DNA of 64,000 bases from Eremophila alpestris peregrina. Its lineage: Eukaryota > Chordata > Aves > Passeriformes > Alaudidae. Below the pieces are notes generated by a model. That model was not told the DNA's origin, did not search any database, and saw nothing but the letters and a program-made list of their open reading frames with translations. The position numbers and the translations under genes were made by a program. Each line of letters starts with the position of its first letter. Position 1 is the stretch's first letter. The stretch is taken from positions 5,961,932 through 6,025,931 of the forward strand of contig WMCF01000007.1 in assembly GCA_009792885.1 (NCBI GenBank), in the 5' to 3' direction. Shown here piece by piece: positions 26,247 to 39,321 of this stretch.

Positions 26247-29146
26247 ATAATACTTTGGCTTCTAATATTATACAATTCAGAACAGACAATTTTCAGGTTG
26301 TTACTAAAATCTCCACAATTGCACAGCCAGAATAGACTAGAAAAACCAAGACATTTTATAAAGCTGGTATTTTCAACTCACTTTTTTGTGCAGCTCATTT
26401 TATTTAAAATAGCAACTATTCTAACCAATACTTTGTTAAGACAGTGCAGTTCTTCAAACATATCCAGATCAAACACAGATGAACACAAATTAGTTCCTAT
26501 TCAACTCTTCTTATATGCTCTATTTTTCCTAGATTATTTTCTTACATTATTACCTACCATGATGTGATTAGCATTCACCTGAGCTGTATAAATACAGATA
26601 CCATAGCAGAGAAGACAGGATTAAATAAACAAAAAACAAACAGTCCCTCACCCCACAAAAACCTGCACCCACAAGAAACCAGGAAAGAACATCTGGCATG
26701 GAAAAAGATGCAGGGCTTGTCTGCTTCTCAGCAGACCCCAGGGGCCTTAAAGAGGAACACATCTCCACCCTTTTACCCTCCTTTTCCCCTTGACTAACTT
26801 CTAGAGGCACAATCAAATCAGGACAGTCGGCAAGTGCAACCTTGTGCATTACACACAGAGATTTTTTACCTGTTTTTTTTTTTTTCCCTCCACTTTATGA
26901 TTCCTGTCAGAAATGCTAAAAAGGAGGAAGGTGACTTGGAAAAAAAAATGCCTTTATTAATAGTTATGGCATCTACCCACACAAGATAAAACAGATTACA
27001 GCAGACTATAGTGCACTCTTTACAAATACTACACCCATCTGCATTACTAATTGTGGCCAGTGTCATAGCTCAGATTCTTTCCACTTTTACAGCAATTTAA
27101 AAAAAAAACCCTCTATCTGTGTTTCTGTTAACTTCTCAACTTCCTTCTGATAACTTCTGAAACTTCTGGTCACAACTATAATCTGACACTGGGAAATGCC
27201 TTGAAGCAGCAGTAACAACCCTACATACCATAAAGTGTTTTATAATTTGAAGGTTTTGAAACATGTAACCTATTGAACTCAGAAGAAAAAAAATTATTCT
27301 TTCCCTGAGGCCACTGAAACTCAGGCCTCTACCAAGCACCAGTGTATAAGAGACAACTAAACCTTAAACTTACCATGCCTCTAAAAGAGCATCCAATGCT
27401 AATGTCAACAAAATTTAATAGTATTTGATCACTCAAGTGTAATAAATAACCACTTAGTAAAACCAAAACACAGAAAGCACAATATCACATCAGCCCTAAT
27501 TTTACACAAACCAACTATTCTTAAGCACTGAAAATTTTACGTATGTCCTGCCACAGATAAAACAAACTATTTAGTACATAAAATATCAGCTGAAAAGACC
27601 AAAATCTCCATCCTGGTAACTCTATGAAACAATCTCCTTCTAAAGAAGGAATGGAATGAGATTCCTCTTGCAAAAGTGAAATGTCAGCTCATCCACTCTA
27701 TAAACACAGCAGAATGCCAAGAGAGGCACTGCACTCTAACTCCTGAAATAATAAAGACCTGTGGCAAGCAGTGTGAACTTTTTGAAAGTATATACAATCT
27801 CTTGTTTTAAGAAAAGTATTATTTTTGACTAATAAACTGAGCTGGAAGAATTCCTTACTTTATTGCATGTGCACTTTGAACAGGAAGCATTACGTGATCA
27901 TGCCTCTATGGAACAAAGTGCAAAAGCCACCCAGAGAAATAGGATTTGCTCTTCAGCTCCTTAGCAATTTAAAACTTATCACTGACAATGCAAGCTACTC
28001 ATATCAGAATTCTTGTATGTGAAGACTCACACAGACTAAACTGTACTGTTTCAGAATAGAAATAATCCTTGCTTGCAGCCTTGAAGGAGAGCAAAAAGTT
28101 CCAGCAACTATTGCCTTTGAATCACACATGAACAAGAGATGTTCACTGCTTTTCACTCGCCTCTTCTCCAGAAGCACTAATTAGGCAAAGACAGAACGAC
28201 TGTTACCTGGCAACAACCATCCATACTGTGTTCTGCATACCTCAAAGTGAGGTGACTTGTCTGCAAACATGTCTGAAGAATATGAATGTACAAAACTAAT
28301 GATTCAGTCTAGTTTGAAATAGTTTATTTTTTCCTTTTCAACCAATCAGAAATTCTTCTGTTTTGCCTAAACTGAAATGCAAATTGACACACTCTGACCT
28401 ATTTTTTAAATAATTTGGTGCTTTACCTTTTACATGCATGCTGGTTAATTGCATTTTAATGTTAGGTGGAAAAAAACCAACCAAAAAACAACCAACCAAC
28501 CTAATATTTTCTCATGTACCCCAAGATAATATTGTCTAACATACAATATAAATAATATAATCAACATAAACATTCATTCTAAAAGTTAATGCTTGTCACA
28601 TATATTTTACAGATTTTACACATTTATTTTTTTAAATATTCAGAGTTACTATACAGAGGTTTTAATTCACTTTTATTTGGATATAACATTTCTTCTTCAT
28701 CATAAATAAATTCTTCTTTATAAGAAGGGCAATGAAAAAATGTAAACTTCACAATTTCAGCTTCAGAGAATGCACAGAAAAAATTCTCTCAAGGCAAACT
28801 ACAAAAAATGTCCTTAAAATGATCTTAAATTAAAAGTATCATATTGGAACTACAAGTCTTTTGTCACCATGTGTAAGGGCAGATTCCGGAAAATTAAATT
28901 TTGTTTATAGCTCTTTGACATAAGAAATGATAGGTTCAGGTTGTGTCTTGTGTAATACCAGCTGAGAAATCATGCTTAGCTAGAACTGTTAAATGGAAAG
29001 CAACTCCTGTTGCTGTTTCAAGGACAAATTACTCATTTTCTAACAAATCAAGGCCTGGAAAGTTTCAAATAAAATCAGTATCAATATCAGTAAGCTGATG
29101 GAAATGCAGCAGTAGCAAGACCTTAAATATGTAGAGTCCACCACTA

Positions 29147-29167
29147 CTTTCTTTCTTTCTTTCTTTC
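29147..29167. repeat. (CTTT)n tetranucleotide microsatellite
   Basis: About five CTTT units lie in intron 2. On the FAT1 sense strand the repeat reads (AAAG)n. It is probably length-polymorphic. Confidence 0.92.
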
Positions 29168-32100
29168 CAGGGTCCAGTTATTACAAGTTCTGGGAGATGG
29201 AAGGGGAAGACTATCACGGCAAGGCACACAGAACCCACCCTTAAACAGAGTAGAGGAACCATCACCAGCAGAGCAGATTTAAAATTCTAATTAAAAAAAA
29301 AAAACCCAAAATGAAACAAAGAAAAACCTTTATCATAATAAAATGATTTTTTATATCTCAAATTCAGCTTCACTGAACTGACTTGATGTAGCGAAATATA
29401 TAGCCAAATCCAGTTTTGTATCTTAAGTAAATGTGATGTTAGTACAAGCTCTCAAACCCCCCAGGTTTCATTAAAAACTACTGTATTTGAAATTGAAGAA
29501 TTTCTATGACACTAATGGAATAACAGCAAGAGTAGCCAGTGAAAGAAACAGAACCTATCAGTGTCCAGGGAAACCTGTCACACTTTCCCAAGCTCATAGA
29601 AGTCATCAAGGCTCTCCTTTTAAAATATTTTTTTGGGGATGAAAACTTGGCATCCAAAGAGCCTCAGCATGTGGTCAAATCCAAATCTTGACATAAAACT
29701 TAAAACACAAAACAATTTATGCATCACTTCTGTGCTATTAAGTATCAATTATGGCTAAGCAGTAACATGACCTGTGTTCAAGTGGAGGGAGAGAAAGGGT
29801 CACTACTGTCCTCTGCCATGTACAGCTCATAAGCCAGGCTGGTAGACAGATTTGAAGAAATACAGAAGGTTCAACAGTTAAGAGCAGCTAATCTCTTAAA
29901 TAAGCATCTAGAGATAGTACAGAGACTTAGAAGTAAAGATGTGCATATTTAAACCCCTATGCCAAAAACGGACTATATTTTAAAACACTGAAAAAACAGA
30001 TTTGTCACGTGGCAGTTAAATGGGTAAAGTAGAATTTAAATATGGTGCAAGAAGAGAACTGTAAATAATTATATATAGTAACATTTTGACTTCTACTTCC
30101 TGCCACTTTCTGGACATTTCTACAAAAAAACAAGTCAAATGAAGGGAAAACACAGTGTTCAGACCATTTAAAAAAGAAAAATAGTTTTTATGTATGTTCC
30201 TAAAATTGTCTACATAAAATATTGTGCCCAGAAATTATGATTTGGTAGTAGGCAGTCTGGGCTACAAGCAATAAATCTCCTGAGGTCCACAAAGATTGTG
30301 AACTTCCTTTCAGGAAGTTGGGGGGTTGGTGAGGGGGAATTTTCGCAATTAGAAGATCTGTGATGGCGCTGCCTTAGAACTCAACTGATTACTTCCAGTT
30401 CAAAAAATCTTTTGGGACAATGGCAGACAGCTCCCATTGTCAGCCTCATTTATGGTTATTTTAATAGTTCCAGCTTATTTCTGTCAGCTAGGCAGCTTGT
30501 ATGTCATGCTTTTGGACAGGCAATATAATTGCTATACAGAGGAACAGTACCATGTTGCTAAAGTTCGATATGGAGAGACATAAAAACCCCCTGATGAGTC
30601 CACATTAGGGAAATGTTATGTTAACTCCTATGTCAATAGCAAAAATTATTATAATACAACCACATAGGATCTACGTTTCCTTGCAGAGAGAGCAAGTAAA
30701 GCAAGCTTTGCTGTTAACATCAGCAGTCATTCATGATTTGAGAGACAGCCTGCTGAAAAAAACATGACTGCACTACACAGCAGTCAACATCATTGTAACA
30801 TCAACACTACAGCAGGTTTATAAAATAGAGAAAACAAACTGCCAGCAGGTTCTGGGCCAAGCATGTGGGATTTTGGTACCCACAAAAGCAGCTTCCCTTA
30901 CTGTGTTACATGAGCAAGGTTTGTAGGATCTGAGGCAAGTCACTGCTCTGGCCACCCATCCCTTACTCAGGACAGTTCTTTGTCTTCAGATAAAGACACC
31001 ACCAGTTCCTATGTCCCAAGAAACTCAGTTACATAGTATTATAAAATTATAATAAGAAACTACATTTAAGCAAAACTCTTTGGGATAATATCGTTGAGCT
31101 ATTTTAAGCTAAATTACCTTCCTGACCAGGAAAATTTCTGCTAAAATATAGGGGTGATTCACAAACAACCAAAGGCTTTTACAGGCCCACTGTTTGTTTA
31201 CTTATAAACATCAAGGACAAAGAAGGAAATTACTTATATCAAAATTTTATAAAGAATGTGTACTTGCCTCTGTAAGAGAAATGCAAAGGATGCATTTCTA
31301 TATTCTTTACTGAAGTTTATATGAATCTCTTAAATACAGAAATGAACAAATATATGCTCTTTAGAACTCTGGCTTCACCAGCAACTGCAAAATCCCTCTT
31401 AACTTCTCTATCAGTCTTCTTACTACTAAGGAATTGTTGGCAATGAGTGTGGTAATAATAATTTAGCTGGGAAATGGGGAGCCTCTGAAGGGGAAATTCC
31501 TCTGCAAATGGCCCCAGGAATTTCAAAACTAACTGGAGTTGACAGATTAACCTAGGTCCCCCTTAGGCAGAAGAAGAGTCTACAAGGAAAATAATGAGAC
31601 GCATGGGAAGCCAATTATGCACAAGAGCAACACATTTAATTGTTCAGAAACTGGTTTGTTGATCCAGAAGGATCTAGCTGTTTAGACCTCTGCAAACTAT
31701 TAAAACCTGGACAATTCTGCAGCAAGTGTACTTTGACAAATATTATTGAACTTTACAGATTACAGGTTTTGTCTGTAAATCTCAGGGTTTAATGATCATT
31801 TTAAATAAGGAAAATTGTTCCATGTATCCCAAAAATACTTTTCCTGAACACCCTACATTTCTCTCAGATTCCCTTTTTGGTGGCAATTTGAAACTGCAGC
31901 TTAGCTCATTACTTCTGCAAAACACTGAAGGCCCAGCAAGCCCAGCAGAGTAGTCCTATCATTCAGTACGAAGCAGTTGGAGCTGAGTTCCACAGCAACT
32001 CTGGCTCATGACTAACCCACGACACAAAATTGTTGTTTAGCACATGTGTGTTATTTATGGATGGCTGTGGTTTGGACTGCTGCAATTTTGCTTCAAGCTT

Positions 32101-34023
32101 TCAGTCTCCAAAATACTTTCAGTTGCAGAAACTGCTGGTTAGCAATGACAGTTTCCAGACAAGCTCTGAGCAAGAAAAGATACTGGTATCTATCCAAAGA
32201 CAGGTAGCATGTTGAGGAATACTGGAAATCAGGCTATTACTGCTGTTCATGTTACTGCACCAGGTAGCTATATACACAATAGCACTTAATTACTGCCAAC
32301 AGAACTGCTGCTCCCAAGCTGATTTCTGTGTACAAAGAAGATCTGATATACCTCTGGGCATGCTAATGCTTGGAGAACAAAGCGAATTGACAAAGTCACG
32401 AAATTAAAGCATCTGGGATCCAGGGACATCAAAAGACATTTTCATCCTTGTTCTGACAAAGTCAGATTTATTAACTTACAAAGTGTTCATTTATTTATTC
32501 AGACTATTTCTGCTCCTGTTTCCAGAAGGGATTATACATTGATCAGTACCTGTAAACTAATTTTTTTATCAGCCTTATTTGCCTTTGCATATGAACCAAA
32601 TTAAACATGAAGCCATGCAGAGAAACATTTCTGAACTGGTTTTGAATAAAAATATAAAGCTAGGAGAATCATGAAGGCAAAGAGTTTTGGTACCATAAAA
32701 TTATGTTTATTCTCTTTGGTTATCAATACTGTATCAAGCAAATGAGAAATCCTCCACTTACAAGCAAATTCTTAGAGCACACTGAAGAATCAATATCTAT
32801 CATCTAAAAAGAAGACTTGTAACCAGAAAACCAGAGATTAGTTACCAGATGTCAAGTACACTTATTTGCAGGGCATTGGATGCTTGTTGGGAAATGGTTT
32901 CTGCTTTCCACACATAAATAATGGATAACTGCATGTACAGATTTAATCAACACTCTCCAGAATAAAAAATTACTAATGGTAGTAGAAATGAATGCAAGTT
33001 ACAGTTTAAAAGTATAAAAATCTATAAATGCAATTCACTTTATTGCTTACTAGCTGAACCTGCAAGTATTTGGATGAACAGAGAACACAGAGTCTCTCTC
33101 ACAGAATTTCCATTGAAAAAGCTCTTAATTATTCTCCACAGAAACATTTTTTGCTGCATCCTTTGTAACAATACCAAAGAAAATGAGTGTTATGAATAAC
33201 ACTTCATAAAATAATAATTTGTCCTAATACCATAACAGAAGTTGATCAACCCTGTCAACACTAGAACACTCTGTAAATGTAAGAACAATATGATATTGTA
33301 GGTAAGTAGTAGACCATTTAGGCACAAAACGCATTTTGCTCCTAACCACTGAGGATTTTCATCCTTCTTTAAGAAATTCACAGAATAAACAGCAATTAGA
33401 CAGAATTGCACCAGGAGACCTTCTCAAATCTCTGTATCTCTGCAAAGCTCTGCACAGTTGTCAAAAAGACACTCCCAAATGTTGGCCATTCTTGTGTTTG
33501 ACTAGACTGAATGACTCAGTTTCCAAAGTATTTTTTTATCATCCCTGGAGTTACAGACATAGAATGTCATGTATTTCTTATTCCATTTCCTCCCATCATA
33601 ACACGCTGGATCAATATTCACTTAAACATTTACTCCAATAATCAGCAGTAATCTTGCTCTCTCTCTAATTGTCACTCCCTTCTTATTAACACACATTAAA
33701 ACTGATGTATCATTTGAGTCAATGACAACTTGACAATTCATTTTCCAATAATAATTTTTGAACCTTCTCACACTTTCCTACTCTACTTTAACTGTAAAGA
33801 TTCAAGTCAGTCCAAAAATTCAGTCCAAAATTTCACCATTCAGTATGAACATTCTGAAGCAAGTGAAAAGTTAATTGAAAAGCCCAAGTTTTATGATAGT
33901 TTTTGTTCTTATATTTACCAGCAGAGTTCCTGACCTGTTGGTTCCTGTACTTAACAGACAAGGCCCCATTCAGAAATCTGATTAGGAATGGCGTAAAATA
34001 GTTTGGACTATGAACTGCCCAGA

Positions 34024-34058
34024 TTTTCTCTTTTCTTTTTTCTTTTTTTTTTTTTTTT
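34024..34058. repeat. T-rich low-complexity run
   Basis: A 35-bp T run with a few C interruptions lies in intron 2. On the FAT1 sense strand it is A-rich with G. It is consistent with simple-sequence drift or the tail of an old retroposed copy. Confidence 0.85.
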
Positions 34059-37000
34059 GAGCCATGTTTGCTAATATCTATAAACAAATAATCCACTTAT
34101 TAACAAACTGCCAACTCTTCTTACATATTTTTTACATTAAAACTACTGTCTGGACAAACACAGACAACCCAAAATATTACTGTACTAACTAATAGGACAG
34201 GTAGAAAGTGCATAGATATAATCAAACATCAAAGAAAGGCACAGGTCATTTTCTCATTTCTGATTAACCTGCTGAAATTGATCCTGTAATATTTAAATTA
34301 CCTTCAAAGTGAACTATCACACCAGACTTCTTATGTGAAGAAATAATAATCTTTCCTTCCCCCCTCCCACAGTAAGTAACATTCCTTGCAGGCAGCTGCA
34401 CATTTGTTAATCATTAACTGGTTTTGACATAATGATGGAGAGAAACTGTTAGCTATTTCTCACAATGGTACACCAAAAAGATCTTTAAAACAGAAGATGA
34501 AGTGAATACTGTAAAATTATTTACAGTAAGAAAAAGATGCTGTATATCATTCACTATCTTGCTGACAACATTAGTTGTTGTGAGCAAGACTTCATGTTCA
34601 AACCTAAGCAAATAACCTAAATTTCATCAATAAAAAAATAGCCCTTCTAGCTAAAAGAGAAAGAGATATTTTGTAAGAAGATGAACTATGCTGCAAGTAA
34701 CTTGAACAATAAAATAATATATATGGCCAGAATTGCAACACCAAATATTATAGAGGCATAACCAATGCACACATTCCAATCTTATCTAGAATCACTTTGA
34801 TTCACTCTACCTTGCTTTCATTACAGGAAGGGCACAGCAAGGGCATTCCTCTCAGATCAAACAGAAAATTCCACAGACAGAAGTTTCCACATGTCTGATT
34901 CGTTGCAGATTAAACCCTTATCATTAGACAGCAATCTCTAATTTTCATAGAGACAGGATATACCCTGTCATGGCAGATCTACAGGCAAAAGGGGGAGTAG
35001 GATTAAAAAAAAATATATATAAACCCCCTATAGAATGGAGATGTACTCCCCACGGAAGAGCTATACATACCACTCTCACAGCTTTGGAAAAATGGAGGGG
35101 ACAATCTACTAACATTAAAGATCACATTCTTAATTCCATAATCCATATTTCCATCATAAACTTCTTTGCACTGAAAGTCTTTCAAGCTGAACTACCAAAC
35201 TCCCTCTCTCTCTTAAATACAACCAGGACTACAACACACAGGAAGTCTGTATCCATTTCTAGCATATTATCCACTCACTCTATTCACTTTCAGCATATTA
35301 TGTTACCAGTATCTTCACTTTTCTACCCATGACTGGATCAATTCTGTAATACTCATGTACATTACCAGTAACACTAAAATCAGAAGGCTATTCTGTAATT
35401 ACACTTCTCACATTTTGAAACTTGTAATATAACAACCTTTTAATCCTTAAATCCTACACAAAACATGAACAAGCACTCTATGATCAGCAACTTCAAAATC
35501 AAAACTCAGTAACTTTCACTTTCTGGTGTATAGAGGTTGTATCAGGCTTTTTGCATCTGCAAAATAAAATACTATCTTTTATATTAACACCCAAAATTAT
35601 TGATTTTAGATATATGCAGATTTTGGAAATTATTCATTTCAGAGAGGATTATTCCAGGCAGAAGATTAGTCAACAAAGCAATGCGATTACTGTATTTTCT
35701 ATGTGTAACTTTCCCAACATAGAGGCAGATATTCAGTTCTGTTATCAGCAATCCACATTGACAAGTCTGCAAAGCCACAGAACTCTGAGCCAAATGAACT
35801 ATTAATGACCACCACTACTAATAGGTCAATTTATAGCCACTAACTCAGCAGTTTGCTCTTTAATGTAAATCCAAACTATGCAACTACTTTTAAGAACCAT
35901 GAACATATTTATTATTCTCGTTCACAAATAATTTTAAATTAAAAATAAGCAGCTGTTAGAATCATGAATAGAACACAAGGGAAACCTTTCTGAACACAGA
36001 AATTATTTGTGGCACTCTTGTTTCTAGATTCTTTGGATACTTCTGTTTTTTTCCAAAAATCCCTCTCTGATGGCACTGGAATGCTAGAGATTTTCTTTTC
36101 TTGAGCCACATGGATTGAAAATTCAGTTTTGGTCACATTCAGATATCCAGTGCAATAAAGTCACAGATGGAGTTAGAATGATATACAGATTTAAAAATGG
36201 ACCTGCAAAACGTAGCTTCAGCAAAGCCCAAAATATTTTTAAATCCCAGTTCTAAAGCTGCAACTAATGCATGTAATAAGCTCTGGAAGTTTGCCAAATG
36301 CTCATGTAGGTTTGTCCTTTGTTAAATATGTCCAAATGCTGTATGATTAAAGTCTAAAATCTTCAAAGAAAGAATAAACATTATGCAATCATTTCAAGCT
36401 CCCCTCCTTTGACCTTAATATGTACTTCAAAAGCTCAGCAGATGCTTAGTAGGAAATAAATCCACAATTCAACAGATGTCCCAACAGTGATATAGCAAGA
36501 TGCACCTTCCATAGCTTTTGGCAACCCCTCCCTTTTATTATTCCTCTGCTCAAAAGTACTTTTCAAGTCAAAGAGAGACCCAAGCAAGTTAACAGGCCCT
36601 TAATATCTATTCTGCTGCCTGAACTGATTGCTGTTTATAAGGTAATCTTTGGGACCACATGTGGCTCAGCCCCAGTTCATCTCCTACAGAGACACAGCCC
36701 CCAGGCAGCTCTGTTTTCATCAAACCAAGCTGTAACCCAATCAACACCTTTCACAAGGGAACAATCCCTTACTTTCAGCATGCCTGCAGTACAGGAGGGG
36801 AGCCTCAGCTTTTGTATGGGATCCCCATTTGGCAGCAAAGGTGATGTTTTACTCAGTAGGATACCTAAGAGAACTCAAACTACTTTGGAAGATGCCCCTG
36901 CCAACAGAAAACACAAGATGAATATGTTTGTCTGAAACTAATTCAGCTTTTTCCAAAGACACATTATAAAAGCTGCATTAACAACCTAATAGCACTTTGG

Positions 37001-39170
37001 GAGTTGCCACCATCACAAATGCAAATTACATGGTTTTCTTCAAGCCCAAGAAAGAAAAGCAATTCCCTAGCTCCAGGCTGCTCAGGACCTTGGTCCAAAC
37101 CCAGGCCCTCCTTAACCTCTGCCAAACTGAAACTCAACCTCAGTTCCAAATGCCAGGCTTAGTTTGATGCAACAGCATCATATCACAATTTAACCCAGTG
37201 GCACCATTAGTTCTAGACCTTAGAATGACACAATCACACCCTCAGTACAGTAGTGCAAAGCTGCAAACTGCAGTCAAAAGCAGATGGTCCCTGACAGGTT
37301 AACCAGGTAAGCTGTTCTGAACTGGAGCACTAACAGGCACTTAACTAACTTCTGGGTGTGAGATACTTTGCTTGATTGCTGGTACCATGGCTGCCTGACA
37401 CCTGAATTTATCCATCTCCTAGTAAAATACTTTCCGTATTGCTTTCTATGGACAGCAGCAAATTCAGGCCTTGTGCTTAGTCTAACAAATCCCTGGCTCT
37501 TTTATTTCTTTGAGCAGACACAAATTGTATTAAATTGGGTCTATACTCTTGAAAGAAGTTTTTAGATTTCTCCTAATACTAGAGATCTAGAAAATAGTTC
37601 TTAGTAAGCTGGTGTTACAACTACTTGTACTGTCTCATGAAAGAGAATCTATGTGCCAAATGCCTCATGTTTAAAACCAAAACAAATTGGTGGAAAATAT
37701 ATTTTAGTTGCATGAAATTTTAAGCAAATGTTTTTTAAACTCAAAATACTACTCAATTTAGGCACAGTTGCTTTTTCTTTTAAACATGACTAATTTTTTC
37801 TTGCACAAGAGCACAAGTTTGCCTTAATGACATTGAAGAAAAAATACATAAAACCAAAATGAAACCATACAGATCATCTTCTGTGTCAGCTTTGCTCTCT
37901 TTCCAACATCATACTGAACACACACACTGGGTTATCCCTAATCAGAAAGCAGAAAATAATACCCCATTTTAGAAATAGTCTACCCAAGTTTTTTAGTATC
38001 TGTAATTAACAACCACAAGTATGCCTCCTCAATTTAAGTGTCCCACACAGATCCGGTTGTCTCTCCCATTTTGCAGACTAAGCTAAAATTTCAGCTCTGC
38101 TCCATATATAGCATGCTTGACTACCACTGAAAATTATGGTAGGAAACAGAGGTCATAAAAACATGGGATAAATGCTTTAAAAAATAGGTCAAAGTGTTTG
38201 GATGGGCAAAGTACCATGAGTGGCTTTATTATTTATTGTCACAATGAAACCTTTTTTTCTGGTGGTTCTGGAGAAGCCTGATAAGGACTCTCCTGCAGAG
38301 GATTCACAAGAGTGTCAGCAGGAGAGCTGAAATGTGCAGACCTGGTCTAGAGTCAGTGGAGTTGTTCTCATGCTGCTCATCTTTCTCAGTTCAACACCAA
38401 AGGGAGAGAATGCCCAGACAAAAACCAAAATATTCCACTAGAAAAAAATCCTTAACATGTATCAGCATTAAAATATCTTTGCAGAGCAATTAACTACCAA
38501 AATAATCATTACCTGCCCTGCCCCCTTTTTTTAAGTTGTGTTATTTTTACAAAACTATCCTCACAGAGAATGCTAGACTATTTCTGCATCTCTGACCTAA
38601 AAACTACTTAATGCTTCCAGAACAGCTGTATTTTTTACAATTTAGCACAGATAAACTACAACTTCTTGAACAGCTATGTCCCCAAAATTTTTCAAAACAA
38701 AAAAATCCCAACCCAAAATACACTTTTACAGAGAAATGCACAAAAATGCACCTCTTAAACTCAGAAAGTGTTACTTTAATTCTTTCAAGAGCTTTAATTA
38801 CACAGTAGTCAAACAAACAAAAAAAAAATCCTTGCCCTTGTACTGTTTTCCAAAGAAATAAGTTTAATTGTTTGTGTTCAAATTCCAGGTGTTGACCTGA
38901 AATTCTGTTCCAGATGTCAGTGTGACAACCAATTAGCCAACTCCAGAATCCAAAAATAATCTGCATAAGCCCTTTGACTAAGAAAAAACTCCAGTCTACT
39001 GACTAGAAAGTCATTGAAATCTCCAGCATACACTAGAATTAGGTTTTCTCTTAATTGCAAACTGAAGTGATGATGCAACCCATCATTTAAACAATTAACC
39101 TTCCAAATTCACATTTGTAAGTTAAAGAATTTAACTCTAACTTGGAGTTTACAGAACCTAGTAATCATTC

Positions 39171-39321
39171 TGGGTGGGTTTTTTGGTTTTTTGGTTTTTT
39201 TGGGGGGGGGCAGGCTGTTTTGCATGTTGAGGGTTTTTCAGGTTATTTTTGTTGTTGTTTTAGGTTTGGAGTTCGATTTCTTGGGGGTTTTTTTTAGTTC
39301 GGGTTGGTTTTGTGGGTTTTC
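39171..39321. repeat. G/T-rich low-complexity block
   Basis: About 150 bp on the plus strand are almost only G and T, with repeated ggttttttggtttttt units, a run of nine G at 39202-39210, then ggttatttttgttgttg and several further ggg tracts. The FAT1 sense strand is A/C-rich. The composition differs sharply from the surrounding AT-rich intron. The multiple G tracts could allow G-quadruplex formation on the plus strand. Its origin, an expanded simple repeat or a retroposon tail, cannot be decided here. Confidence 0.8.
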
